Assembly: GCF_019266065.1 (NCBI RefSeq) | Contig: NZ_LPNR01000093.1 | Coordinates: 1-64,000 of the forward strand | Direction of reading: 5' to 3' | DNA: 64,000 bases | From: Nocardia sp. MH4 | GTDB taxonomy: Bacteria; Actinomycetota; Actinomycetes; Mycobacteriales; Mycobacteriaceae | Shown: one piece after another, positions 9,091 through 17,685 of the stretch | Layout: every line of letters starts with the position of its first letter | Numbering within the stretch: the stretch's first letter is position 1 | Program-made: the position numbers and the translations under genes | The notes under the pieces: generated by a model | Databases searched by the model: none | Seen by the model: the letters and a program-made list of their open reading frames with translations, nothing else | What the model was told of the DNA's origin: nothing

Positions 9091-9825
9091 ATGTCGCACC
9101 CCGCTCCGCCACCGACCGCGATCCGGGTCGACGGACTCACCGTCACTCGCGGAAAACGCACCGTCCTGCACGGGCTCACCCTCGACATCCCGCGCGGCTC
9201 GATCACCGGCCTGCTCGGCCCGTCCGGCTGCGGCAAGACCACCCTGATGCGCAGCGTCGTCGGCACACAGATCATCGAATCGGGCAGCGTCACCGTGCTC
9301 GGCGAACCGGCGGGCAGCGCCGGGCTGCGGCGCCGGGTCGGCTACGTCACCCAGGCGCCGAGCATCTACGCCGACATCAGCGTCCGCGAGAACGTCGGCT
9401 ATTACGCCGCGCTCTACGGCCGCGACCGCGACGACGTCGAATCCGCGCTCACCGCAGTCGGTTTGGGCGAGTACGCCGATCAGCTCGGCGACCAGCTCTC
9501 GGGCGGGCAGCAGACCAGGGCGTCGCTGGCCTGCGCGCTGGTCGGCAGACCGGAGCTGCTGGTCCTGGACGAACCGACCGTCGGGCTCGACCCGGTGCTG
9601 CGGGTGGAGCTGTGGAAGCAGTTCCGCGAATTGGCCGCGGCGGGAACGACCCTGCTCGTCTCGAGTCACGTGATGGACGAGGCCGACCACTGCGATCGGC
9701 TACTGCTGATGCGCGACGGCCACCTGCTCGCCCAGCTCAGCCCCGACGAACTGCGTGAACGCACCGAGGAACAGAACCTCGAGACCGCCTTCCTCACCCT
9801 GATCACGATGGGAGAGCGCGCATGA
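9091..9825 (+). CDS. ABC-2 exporter ATP-binding subunit
   Basis: A 244-residue ATPase of the drug/DrrA-like ABC-2 exporter class. Walker A is GPSGCGKTT (43-51), the signature is LSGGQQTR and Walker B with its glutamate is LLVLDEPTVGLDP. The switch His lies in LLVSSHVMDEADHC. It should drive the permease encoded next, whose ATG overlaps this stop (ATGA). The gene trio ATPase-permease-TetR matches M. tuberculosis Rv1687c-Rv1685c. Substrate unknown; lipid or drug export is the usual guess for this class. Confidence 0.92.
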   Translation: MSHPAPPPTAIRVDGLTVTRGKRTVLHGLTLDIPRGSITGLLGPSGCGKTTLMRSVVGTQIIESGSVTVLGEPAGSAGLRRRVGYVTQAPSIYADISVRENVGYYAALYGRDRDDVESALTAVGLGEYADQLGDQLSGGQQTRASLACALVGRPELLVLDEPTVGLDPVLRVELWKQFRELAAAGTTLLVSSHVMDEADHCDRLLLMRDGHLLAQLSPDELRERTEEQNLETAFLTLITMGERA

Positions 9826-10586
9826 GTACCACCCTGCGCCCCTATACCGCCACCACCGGCCGGATCCTGCGGCAGCTGCGCAACGATCACCGCACCGTGG
9901 CGATGATCCTGGTGGTCCCGGCGCTGCTGATGACGTTGCTGTACTTCATCTATCAGGACGCCCCGGGCCCGCCGCACGCCCCGCTGACGATCTTCGACCG
10001 GGTCGGCATCACCATGCTCGGCATCCTGCCGTTCATCGTCATGTTCCTGATCACCGCCATCGCGATGCAGCGCGAACGCACCTCGGGCACGCTCGAGCGT
10101 CTGCTCACCACCCCGTTGCGCAAGCTCGACCTGCTGGCGGGCTACGGCAGTGCCTTCTCGCTGGCCGCCGCCGCGCAGGCCGCCGTCGCCTGCCTGGTCG
10201 CGTTCTGGCTGCTCGGGATGAACGCGGCGGGCAATCCCGGCTGGGTCATGCTCATCGCCATGGTCGACGCGGTCTGCGGGGTGGCGCTGGGCCTGCTGGC
10301 CAGCGCATTCGCGCGCACCGAGTTCCAGGCCGTGCAGTTCATGCCGGTGGTCGTGGCCCCGCAGATCTTCCTGTGCGGCTTGCTCGTTCCGCGCGATCGG
10401 CTGCCCGACTGGCTGGAGGCGATCAGCAATGTGATGCCGTTGAGCTATGCGGTGGACGCGCTGCAGCAGGTATCGCTGCATCCGGAGCCGACCGCGACCA
10501 TGTGGGTGGACATCGCGATCGTCGCCGGGTTCGCGGTGGTCGCCCTGTGCCTGGGCGCGGCTACCCTGCGTCGACGGACCCCCTGA
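9822..10586 (+). CDS. ABC-2 type exporter permease
   Basis: A 254-residue integral membrane protein with six predicted helices. The conserved cytoplasmic block QRERTSGTLERLLTTPLRKLD is the coupling region typical of ABC-2 permeases, and PLSYAVDALQQ near the C terminus is also characteristic. It is translationally coupled to the ATPase through an ATGA overlap and probably dimerises with it to form the exporter. Corresponds in position to M. tuberculosis Rv1686c. Confidence 0.92.
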   Translation: MSTTLRPYTATTGRILRQLRNDHRTVAMILVVPALLMTLLYFIYQDAPGPPHAPLTIFDRVGITMLGILPFIVMFLITAIAMQRERTSGTLERLLTTPLRKLDLLAGYGSAFSLAAAAQAAVACLVAFWLLGMNAAGNPGWVMLIAMVDAVCGVALGLLASAFARTEFQAVQFMPVVVAPQIFLCGLLVPRDRLPDWLEAISNVMPLSYAVDALQQVSLHPEPTATMWVDIAIVAGFAVVALCLGAATLRRRTP

Positions 10587-10607
10587 CGGACGAGGAGACA
10601 CGGATCC

Positions 10608-11231
10608 ATGAGTGACGGCGAATCCGGTACGGGCCCAGCGCGCTCCGGTCGGACCGGGCGCAGGCCCGGCAATACCGATACCCGCGCGGCGATTCTCGAC
10701 GCGGCCCGGATCCGGTTCGCCGACACCGGTTTCGACAAGACCTCGATCCGGGCGATCGCCGGCGACGCCGATGTCGATCCCGCCCTGGTGCACCACTATT
10801 TCGGCACCAAGCAGCAGTTGTTCGCCGCCGTCGTGGCGTTCCCTGCCGACCCGGAGGCGACGTTGGCCGCGGTCGATCGCGCGCCGCTGGACGAGCTCGG
10901 GCCGACGATCGTGCGCGCGGTGGTCGGGGTGTGGGACTCCCCCGCCGGGCCGGGCATCGTGGCCATGGTGCGCAGCATCTTCGGCGGCGGCGAGACGAAT
11001 CTGGCCCGAACGTTCCTGCTCCAGGTGGTGCTCGAGCGGGTGCGCGTGCGGATCGCCACCCCCACCGACGACGGCCGCGCGCGGGTGGCGCTGGCGGCGT
11101 CGCAGATGGTCGGATTGCTCACCGCCCGCAAGATCGTCGACATCGAGCCGCTGGCCTCGATGCCGATCGACGAGGTCGTCGCCGCGGTCGGTCCCACGGT
11201 GCAGCGCTACCTGACCGGCGAGATCCGGTGA
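10608..11231 (+). CDS. TetR family repressor of the ABC exporter operon
   Basis: A 207-residue regulator. The N-terminal HTH spans residues ~25-70 with TRAAILDAARIRFADTGFDK and the typical end VDPALVHHYFGTKQQLF. The C-terminal domain is of the ligand-binding type. It lies 21 bp after the permease behind GAGGAG, and the AATTCA operators at 9046-9081 make it an autorepressor of the exporter. Its 3' end overlaps the convergent LysR gene by 25 bp. Positional match to Rv1685c. Confidence 0.9.
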   Translation: MSDGESGTGPARSGRTGRRPGNTDTRAAILDAARIRFADTGFDKTSIRAIAGDADVDPALVHHYFGTKQQLFAAVVAFPADPEATLAAVDRAPLDELGPTIVRAVVGVWDSPAGPGIVAMVRSIFGGGETNLARTFLLQVVLERVRVRIATPTDDGRARVALAASQMVGLLTARKIVDIEPLASMPIDEVVAAVGPTVQRYLTGEIR

Positions 11232-12157
11232 GGCAGGCTTTCGGCGGGCGCCCACGGCGGTAGCCAGCGGTCGGCCGGTTCGGCGGGGCGGTCGCGGGCG
11301 AGATGGTCGAGCAGGGTGGACACGGCCGGATGCTGGTCGTCGGCGCGCACGCAGACCGACCAGGGGTAGCAGGGGGTCGGGTCGGTCAGCTCGATGCGGC
11401 GCAGGGTGCGGCGCGATCCGGCGTCGATGCGGGTGTCGACGCCGATCAGAGTCGCGGTCCGTGGGTCGTCGCCGATCGTGTCGAGGAGGTGCTCCATCCC
11501 GAAATTTGGTCCGGCGCAGTCGATGTCGAGGGCGAAGTCGGCGGTCAGGTCGCGGTAGTAGGCGTCCCATTCGGTGCCGGGCGCCAAACCCGGCATCCAC
11601 AGGCGCACCTCGCGCAGTTCGGCCAGCCGGATCGAATGCCGTTCGGCCAGAGGATGTTCCGAGCCGACGAGCAGCTGCAGCGGTTCGTCGTAGACCCGGC
11701 GGGCGAGGACGGACTCCGGTAGCGGCGTCGCGACCGCCAGCAGCGCCGCGTCGATCTCGCCGTCCGCGACCGCCCGCAGGGCGGCGTCCCCGCGCAGGGT
11801 CAGCACGTCGAGTTGCACGGCGGGATGGGCGTGATGAAAACGCCGCAACAGGGCGGCCGAACCGACCCGGGTGGCGATGACGTCGACGCGCAGCGGTCGC
11901 GTCGGCGGCCGCAGCGCTGCCTCCGCGCGGCGGCAGGCCAGCAGGATTTCGCGGGCGTGCGGCAGCAGCATCCGGCCGGTCGCGGTCAGCTCGGCGCCGT
12001 GCGGAGTGCGGCGGAACAGCTGGGTGCCGTACTCGGCCTCGAGGCCCGCGATGCGCTTGGACACCGCCTGCTGACTGATGCCGAGATCGGCCGCGGCCTC
12101 CTGGAACTGCCCGGTGTCGACGACGGCGACGAAGGTGGCGACGGCTCGGAAATCCAC
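11207..12157 (-). CDS. LysR family transcriptional regulator
   Basis: A 316-residue LTTR. The winged HTH occupies residues 1-60 (FVAVVDTGQFQEAAADLGISQQ then AVSKRIAGLE) and is followed by a linker helix and a periplasmic-binding-like effector domain. GTG at 12157 starts the protein at the usual DFRAV block; a GTG at 12166 is possible. It is divergent from an MFS transporter gene with about 110 bp between them and probably controls it in response to the exported compound. Confidence 0.9.
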   Translation of the reverse strand: MDFRAVATFVAVVDTGQFQEAAADLGISQQAVSKRIAGLEAEYGTQLFRRTPHGAELTATGRMLLPHAREILLACRRAEAALRPPTRPLRVDVIATRVGSAALLRRFHHAHPAVQLDVLTLRGDAALRAVADGEIDAALLAVATPLPESVLARRVYDEPLQLLVGSEHPLAERHSIRLAELREVRLWMPGLAPGTEWDAYYRDLTADFALDIDCAGPNFGMEHLLDTIGDDPRTATLIGVDTRIDAGSRRTLRRIELTDPTPCYPWSVCVRADDQHPAVSTLLDHLARDRPAEPADRWLPPWAPAESLPHRISPVR

Positions 12158-12193
12158 GGCACCCACCCTAGACAGGCGCGCGGACTTCGGCGG

Positions 12194-12208
12194 ACAACCG
12201 CGGGTTGT
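12194..12208. promoter_or_regulatory. LysR-type operator in the LysR/MFS intergenic region
   Basis: ACAACC-GCG-GGTTGT is a 15-bp palindrome with perfect 6-bp arms. A further half-site GCGGTTGT lies at about 12223-12230, roughly two helical turns away, which is the usual recognition-site and activation-site layout for a LysR regulator at a divergent promoter. Confidence 0.5.
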
Positions 12209-12267
12209 GCGCATCGCGCGCTGCGGTTGTTTGATCGGCTGGGGTGCGCGGTGATTCGGTGTCGGGC

Positions 12268-13485
12268 ATGCGTAGCACCGCCGTCTGGGCGCCTCGACTC
12301 GGCCGCGATTTCACCCGGCTGTGGACCTCGTTCGGGGTCAGTGCCCTCGGCAGCCGGATCGCGATGGATTCGTTCGCCCTGCTCGCGGTGACGCAGCTGC
12401 GGGCCGGGGCTTTCGCGGTGGCCGCGCTGGCCGCGATCGGGCCCGCGGCGGGCGCGGTGCTGGCGGCGCCGCTGGGTGGCTGGGCCGAACGCGCGCCCAA
12501 GCGCGCGGTGCTGATCGGCGCCGATCTGGTGCGGTGCGCGGTGCTGGCGAGCGTGGCCGTGGCGTGGTGGCTGGGGATGCTCGGGTACGGGCTGCTGGTG
12601 GTGGTCGCGGCTGTCACCGCCGCGGCGACGATCGTGTTCACCGCCGCGCGTGGTGCGCTGCTGCGCGCGGTGGCGCCGCCGGAGCTGCTGCTGTCGGCCA
12701 ACAGCAGGCTCGAGGCGACACAGTGGGCGGTCACCGCGACCGGGCCGCCCGTCGGCGGGGTGCTGTTCGGAATCTTCGGGCCGGTGATCGCGGTGGTGAT
12801 CGACGCGGTCAGCTATCTCGGGTCGGCCTGGGCGCTGGCCGGGATCCGGGCCCGCGAGTCGGTCGCGGCCGGGTCGGCGGTCGTCGGCGGGACCGGGGCG
12901 GGCCTGCGGATCATCCGCGCGGATCCGGCGCTGCGCCGGCTGTGCGTGCACACCTGCCTGGTCAGCGGGTTGATCATGGGCAGCGCGCCCGTGCTGACGG
13001 TGCTGCTCATCCGCGATCTCGGCTTCGCGACCTGGCAGTACGGCATCGTCTTGGGGCTGCCGTGTCTCGGCGGTCTCGCGGCGACCCGGCTGACCGGGCC
13101 GCTGGTGCGCCGGGTCGGCGCGGCCGCGGTCCTGCGCGGTGCGGGGATCGCGCGGGTCGGCGCGTCGATCTTTCTGGCGTGGACACCGCCCGGCGTGGCG
13201 GGGATGGTCGTCGTGCTGGTGATCCAGACCTGGATCGTGGCGGCGATGGCGGTGTTCACCCCGGTGTTCGCGACCTACCGGCTGGAACGGATCGCACCGG
13301 GGGTCACCACCCGCGTGCTGACCGCCTGGACCGTCACCAACAGCGCGGTCGTCGCCCTGTCGACGGTGGCGATCGGGGTACTCGCGCAGGTGTGGGGTGG
13401 ACGAGCGGCGCTGCTGCTGACCGGGATCGCGCTGATCGCCGGGGCCGCGGCGCTGTTCGCCGTTCCGCTCAGGACTGAGCGGTGA
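12268..13485 (+). CDS. MFS transporter (exporter type)
   Basis: A 405-residue, roughly 12-helix major facilitator. The first segment FTRLWTSFGVSALGSRIAMDS and the loop GGWAERAPKRAVLIGADLVRC (an MFS A-like motif) resemble the EntS/MFS_3 exporter group. Substrate unknown. It is divergent from a LysR gene that likely regulates it. Start chosen at the ATG; a GTG 24 bp upstream is possible and neither has a strong ribosome site. Its last 17 bp overlap the convergent Trm112 gene. Confidence 0.85.
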   Translation: MRSTAVWAPRLGRDFTRLWTSFGVSALGSRIAMDSFALLAVTQLRAGAFAVAALAAIGPAAGAVLAAPLGGWAERAPKRAVLIGADLVRCAVLASVAVAWWLGMLGYGLLVVVAAVTAAATIVFTAARGALLRAVAPPELLLSANSRLEATQWAVTATGPPVGGVLFGIFGPVIAVVIDAVSYLGSAWALAGIRARESVAAGSAVVGGTGAGLRIIRADPALRRLCVHTCLVSGLIMGSAPVLTVLLIRDLGFATWQYGIVLGLPCLGGLAATRLTGPLVRRVGAAAVLRGAGIARVGASIFLAWTPPGVAGMVVVLVIQTWIVAAMAVFTPVFATYRLERIAPGVTTRVLTAWTVTNSAVVALSTVAIGVLAQVWGGRAALLLTGIALIAGAAALFAVPLRTER

Positions 13486-13693
13486 AGAACTCGTGTTCGG
13501 CGTCGCTCACGTCGCGCGCCTCGTCGATCAGCAGTACCGGGATGCCGTTGTCGATCGGGTAGGCGCGGCGCAGGCGCGGGTTGTAGAGCACGCTCGCGTC
13601 CGCTTCGGTGCGCACCAGCTGCAGCGGGCCCTTGTCCTGGGGGCAGGCCAGCAGGCCGAGCAGGGTTGCGTCGAGGGTGGATTCGTGCGCCAT
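13469..13693 (-). CDS. Trm112-family small zinc-finger-like protein
   Basis: A 74-residue protein of the Trm112/YcaR type, with LLGLLACPQDKGPLQL at the N terminus and YPIDNGIPVLLIDEA near the C terminus. The CPxxK segment replaces the full Cys cluster of eukaryotic Trm112. Related proteins activate methyltransferases, but the partner here is unknown. It follows the gtrA-like gene by 9 bp on the same strand behind TAGGGA. It matches M. tuberculosis Rv1684 in size and position. Confidence 0.88.
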   Translation of the reverse strand: MAHESTLDATLLGLLACPQDKGPLQLVRTEADASVLYNPRLRRAYPIDNGIPVLLIDEARDVSDAEHEFFTAQS

Positions 13694-13702
13694 GTCCCTA
13701 AC

Positions 13703-14146
13703 CTACCGCGCCCGCCGGAACGAGATGTAGCGGTGCCCGAAGAAGCTGAGCACCGCGACCAGACCCATCACGATCACCGAGGCGGGCGCGGCCGGGAACC
13801 CCAAGGCCGTCACGGCCACCTCGACCAGGATCACGTTGAGGACCAATCCGCCCGCGTTCACCCCGCAGAAGGCGACGAAGTCACGCAGCAGGTGCCCGCG
13901 CACCCGGAACACCAGCGTCCGGTGCAGCACGAAGGCGACGACCGTGCTCACCGCGTACGCGGCGACGACCGCCAGACCGGGCCTGCCGTCGCCGAGCACG
14001 CCCAGCCAGAACACGGCCAGCGCCATGCCGAGCAGGGTGTTGAACCCGCCGACGATCGCGAACGCCAGCTCCTGACGCTTGACGATCCGCAGCAGCGGGC
14101 CCGGCGTCTCGAGCACGCCGCCGGCCGACGCCGCCTCGGTGGTCAT
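13703..14146 (-). CDS. GtrA family membrane protein
   Basis: A 147-residue protein with four hydrophobic helices. FAIVGGFNTLLGMALAVFWLG and the closing block VLSFFGHRYISFRR are typical of GtrA/DPMS small subunits, which help move or present polyprenyl-phosphate sugars at the membrane. Its ATG overlaps the stop of the 746-residue membrane protein (ATGA), and a polyprenyl-phosphate glycosyltransferase gene lies divergent beyond that. Together they suggest envelope sugar transfer. Confidence 0.9.
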   Translation of the reverse strand: MTTEAASAGGVLETPGPLLRIVKRQELAFAIVGGFNTLLGMALAVFWLGVLGDGRPGLAVVAAYAVSTVVAFVLHRTLVFRVRGHLLRDFVAFCGVNAGGLVLNVILVEVAVTALGFPAAPASVIVMGLVAVLSFFGHRYISFRRAR

Positions 14147-16383
14147 CGCACCGCGTCCGCGAGCTCGGCGTCCTCGGTCGGGATCGACTCGGCCGTGGGC
14201 GCGTCCGGTTCGTCCTCGGGCTTGCGTCCGCGCACGTAGAGCCACTGGAACAGCCCGAGGCCGAGCAACCCGAGCGCGATGGCGGCGCCGCCGATCTTCC
14301 AGCCCGGCGGACGCCAGGTCAGCTCGAGGTCGCCGTTGCGGGTGCCTGCCGGGATGTCGACCGCGACGAAGCTCTTGGCGACGACCTTGAACGGCACGTC
14401 CTTGCCGTCGATGCTCACCCGGTAGCCCGGCCAGCCCAGCCGGGCGAACACCACCCGGCCGCCGTTGTCGGAACTGACCCGGACCCGGCTGGTGGTGTCG
14501 GTCTCCGACACCGAGACCGCGGTACCGCCCTCGACCGCGGAGACGCGGCCGTTGCGGGTGGAGATCAGACCGTTCTCGCGTTCGAGCACCGCGATGTACT
14601 TCTCGTGGCCCGGGTAGTCGACCCACTTCCAGCCCGTGGGAGCTTCCTGGGCGCGCGCGTCCGGGTAGAGCGCGCGCTGCAGGACGACACGGTCGACGTT
14701 CATCAGGTCGACGATGGTCTTGCCGGTCGACGGCTCGACCGCGAACGCACGCCGGTACGCGTCGGGGCAGACGCTGGTGTCCCAGCGCATGCAGAGCATG
14801 TCGCCGAACCAGTAGTGCCCGTTGGGGGTGTAGCCGCTGACGTAGGTGAGCTCGAGATCCTTGGCGTAGTTGCCGAACACCAGCGAGCCGTAGGCGCCGT
14901 CGAGCGTGCGTTCCCCCGGCTGGATCAGCGCGCGATCACCCAACTGCAGGGTGGTGCCCGCGAAGTCGGGGAACGCCGCCATGGCCGCGGCGCGGTCGCT
15001 GGGCAGGTTCCAGCTCATCGGCGTCGGTTGCGCCCGGTCGACCTGGAAGTAGGCGATCGGGAAGACCGCGACGATCGCCAGCGCGACCGCCGCCGAGGTG
15101 CCCCTGTTCACCGCCAGCCACACCACGCCCGCGCCGAGCGCGGCCAGCACCAGCGCGGCGCCGATGTGGACCAGCCAGTTGTGCGGGTCGGCCGAGAACG
15201 AGCGCACCCACAGCAGCCCGATCAGCACCGCCGCGGCGATGCCGCGCGAACGCCAGTCCTTGAAGGTGGCGAACCGTCCGAGCAGCACGCAGACCAGCAG
15301 CAGCAGACCCAGCGCCACCATCGGCAGCACGCGCGCCGGCCAGCGCAGCGGGCCGATCGTGCCGGGGCCGGCGGTCCACATCAGCGCCGCGATCGCGAAC
15401 AGCGCGATACCGCTGAGCTCGCGCCAGGCGGCCCGCGCCCGGCCCCAGTCGATGAACGCCAGCGCCGGGATCAGGAACCAGGCGATGTAGACCACCGGCA
15501 GCGGCTGCACATAGCCCCACCACGAGGTGAAGGCGGGCAGCGTCGAAGGCAGGCTCGCGTTCAGCGATTCCGACCACGGCACGGTGAGGAACTGGTCGTT
15601 GTTGATCTGGGCGGTACCGCGCCAGGTCACCTTCGCCGACAGCATGGACGGCAGATACGTCGCCAGCCCGGCGAGCGCGGCCAGTCCGGAGACCATCAGC
15701 AGCTTCAGCGGGGGCCGCCAGGCCTTCTGGTAGATCAGCTCGCCCACCGCGACAGCGCCGATCATCAGACCGGCCTCGACCGCGGGGAAGATGTACTGCA
15801 CCGAGATCGCCAGGTACAGGTAGACGAACACCGGGATCGGCCCGCCCCGGCCCCGCGCGTAGCGCACGCCCGAGGCCCACGCGTGCACCATCCAGGCGGT
15901 GCCGGTGAACGCGGTCATCCAGCTGGCCTCGTCGAAGAACAGCAGCCACCCGGTGAACGGGATCGAGACGCCGGCCAGCGCGGCCCACTGCACCTTCGCG
16001 CCGTAGGCCAGGCAGATCCGGTAGACGCCGAGGCCGAGGATGATCGCGAAGATCAGCTTCACCACGGTCGCGTACAGCACGAGATTGTCCACCGAGGGCG
16101 CGATCAGATCGATCAGCAACTGCGGCGGATTCAGCAGTCCCGCTTCCTCGATCGCGTAGTTTCCGGCCATCCAGTGCTCGGGCACCATCACCGGCAGATC
16201 GCCGTCGCGCAGCCGCCTGCCGAGCATCACCCACAGCGGCACGTACTGGGATTCGGTGTCGTCGGTGTAGAAGTGTCTGGCGTTGGCCAGCAGAACCGCG
16301 CCGAAGCCCGCGATCACTCCGAGGGAGGTGATCAAGCCCCACAGGTACACGGCACGACGGGGAGGGGTTCTACTTTCCACCAC
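14143..16383 (-). CDS. YfhO-like multipass membrane protein, putative GT-C glycosyltransferase
   Basis: A 746-residue protein with about twelve hydrophobic helices up to residue ~440, then a large extracytoplasmic domain and a final helix (GGAAIALGLLGLGLFQWLYV). The first loop contains HFYTDDTESQYVPLW, an acidic motif like the catalytic loop of GT-C enzymes that use polyprenyl-phosphate sugars. Role inferred: transfer of a sugar to a wall or lipoglycan acceptor outside the membrane. First gene of an operon with gtrA and Trm112; divergent from the GT2/aminotransferase pair. Confidence 0.75.
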   Translation of the reverse strand: MVESRTPPRRAVYLWGLITSLGVIAGFGAVLLANARHFYTDDTESQYVPLWVMLGRRLRDGDLPVMVPEHWMAGNYAIEEAGLLNPPQLLIDLIAPSVDNLVLYATVVKLIFAIILGLGVYRICLAYGAKVQWAALAGVSIPFTGWLLFFDEASWMTAFTGTAWMVHAWASGVRYARGRGGPIPVFVYLYLAISVQYIFPAVEAGLMIGAVAVGELIYQKAWRPPLKLLMVSGLAALAGLATYLPSMLSAKVTWRGTAQINNDQFLTVPWSESLNASLPSTLPAFTSWWGYVQPLPVVYIAWFLIPALAFIDWGRARAAWRELSGIALFAIAALMWTAGPGTIGPLRWPARVLPMVALGLLLLVCVLLGRFATFKDWRSRGIAAAVLIGLLWVRSFSADPHNWLVHIGAALVLAALGAGVVWLAVNRGTSAAVALAIVAVFPIAYFQVDRAQPTPMSWNLPSDRAAAMAAFPDFAGTTLQLGDRALIQPGERTLDGAYGSLVFGNYAKDLELTYVSGYTPNGHYWFGDMLCMRWDTSVCPDAYRRAFAVEPSTGKTIVDLMNVDRVVLQRALYPDARAQEAPTGWKWVDYPGHEKYIAVLERENGLISTRNGRVSAVEGGTAVSVSETDTTSRVRVSSDNGGRVVFARLGWPGYRVSIDGKDVPFKVVAKSFVAVDIPAGTRNGDLELTWRPPGWKIGGAAIALGLLGLGLFQWLYVRGRKPEDEPDAPTAESIPTEDAELADAVR

Positions 16384-16563
16384 GAGGACCAGACCCTACA
16401 GGCAAGCGACCACATCGGCACCGTCGCACGGGGCTTGGACCGGGTGTCCCCGATCGCCCCTGGCCACACCACGAGGTGTCGCATTCCGGTGTTAAAGTGC
16501 GCACCACCGCAGGAGTCTCTGCTGTCCTCGGCGCCCGCCGCCAAAAACACACGAAAGTCGACG

Positions 16564-17685
16564 ATGCCGCTTCCTCCCGCACCCTCGTCCCGCCCCGGCG
16601 CCGTCCTGCGTGCCGGTGCGCCCGACCGCGACGGATCGCGCCCGGTGCATTCGGTGTCGGTGGTCGTGCCGGTGTATCGCGGCGAGGAGACGATCGCTGC
16701 CCTGGTCGCCGAGCTGGATCGGCTGACCGGTCCGTCGACGTCCGCCGCCGGCGCCCGGTTCGCGGTCGAGGAGATCATCCTCGTGCACGACAACGGCCCC
16801 GACCGGTCGGACGTGGTGCTGCAGGAGCTGGCCCGCACCTACCCGCAGGTGCGCCCGGTCTGGTTGAGCCGCAACTTCGGCCAGGACGCCGCCACGATCG
16901 CGGGGATGGCGGCCGCGCGCGGCGACTGGATCGTCACCATGGACGAGGACGGTCAGCACGACCCGGCGTTCATCGCCGATTTCCTCGACGCGGCGCTGGC
17001 CTCGCGCGCGGACCTGGTCTACTCCAAGCCGACCAACACCCGCCCGCACGGTTTCCTGCGCAACCTCACCTCGCGCGGAGCCAAGATCGTGCTCGCGACG
17101 GTGTTCGCGTTCCCGGATTCGACGCGCTTCGAGAGCTTCCGGCTGATCCGCGGTGACATCGGCCGTCAGCTGGCCGAGGTCGCCGCCAACGGTGTGTACC
17201 TGGACGTGGCGCTGACCTGGGTGGTCGGCAACGCCGTGCAGGTGCCGGTGGTGTTGCGTGCCGAAGGCCGCGAGGAGTCCGGCTACAACTACCGCCGCCT
17301 GTTCTCGCTGTTCTGGAAGATGGTGCTGTGCAGCGGCACCCGCGGTCTGCGCCTGGTCAGCATGCTCGGGGTGACCCTGGCGCTGGCCGGGGTGATCATG
17401 GCCGCCGTGGTCATCGTGCAGGCGCTGACCCAGGACAACCACGATCCCGAGGGTTGGGCGTCGATCATCGTCGTGCTGCTGTTGTGCTCGGGTGCGACCC
17501 TGTTCTCGCTGGGCCTGATCGCCGAGTATCTCGGTGTGGCGCTGCACATCCTGGTCGGCAAGCCGCTGTACCTGACCGTCGAGACCCCGACTCCGCGCCC
17601 GGATACGATGCATGCGCCGGCTGTGCCTCATCGAGTCGACGCCGTGGCGCCGGCAGCCGCGGCGGAGAAGGGTCACCACGAGTGA
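16564..17685 (+). CDS. Family 2 glycosyltransferase, polyprenyl-phosphate sugar synthase type
   Basis: A 373-residue GT2 enzyme. The GT-A fold runs from VSVVVPVYRGEETI (about residue 33) through the metal/nucleotide motif MDEDGQHDPA. Two C-terminal helices (LGVTLALAGVIMAAVVIVQAL and VLLLCSGATLFSLGLIAEYLG) anchor it. This is the GtrB/DPM1/ArnC layout, making a polyprenyl-phosphate-linked sugar on the cytoplasmic face. The next gene overlaps it by GTGA and encodes a sugar aminotransferase, suggesting the sugar is an amino or aminodeoxy sugar. Confidence 0.87.
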   Translation: MPLPPAPSSRPGAVLRAGAPDRDGSRPVHSVSVVVPVYRGEETIAALVAELDRLTGPSTSAAGARFAVEEIILVHDNGPDRSDVVLQELARTYPQVRPVWLSRNFGQDAATIAGMAAARGDWIVTMDEDGQHDPAFIADFLDAALASRADLVYSKPTNTRPHGFLRNLTSRGAKIVLATVFAFPDSTRFESFRLIRGDIGRQLAEVAANGVYLDVALTWVVGNAVQVPVVLRAEGREESGYNYRRLFSLFWKMVLCSGTRGLRLVSMLGVTLALAGVIMAAVVIVQALTQDNHDPEGWASIIVVLLLCSGATLFSLGLIAEYLGVALHILVGKPLYLTVETPTPRPDTMHAPAVPHRVDAVAPAAAAEKGHHE

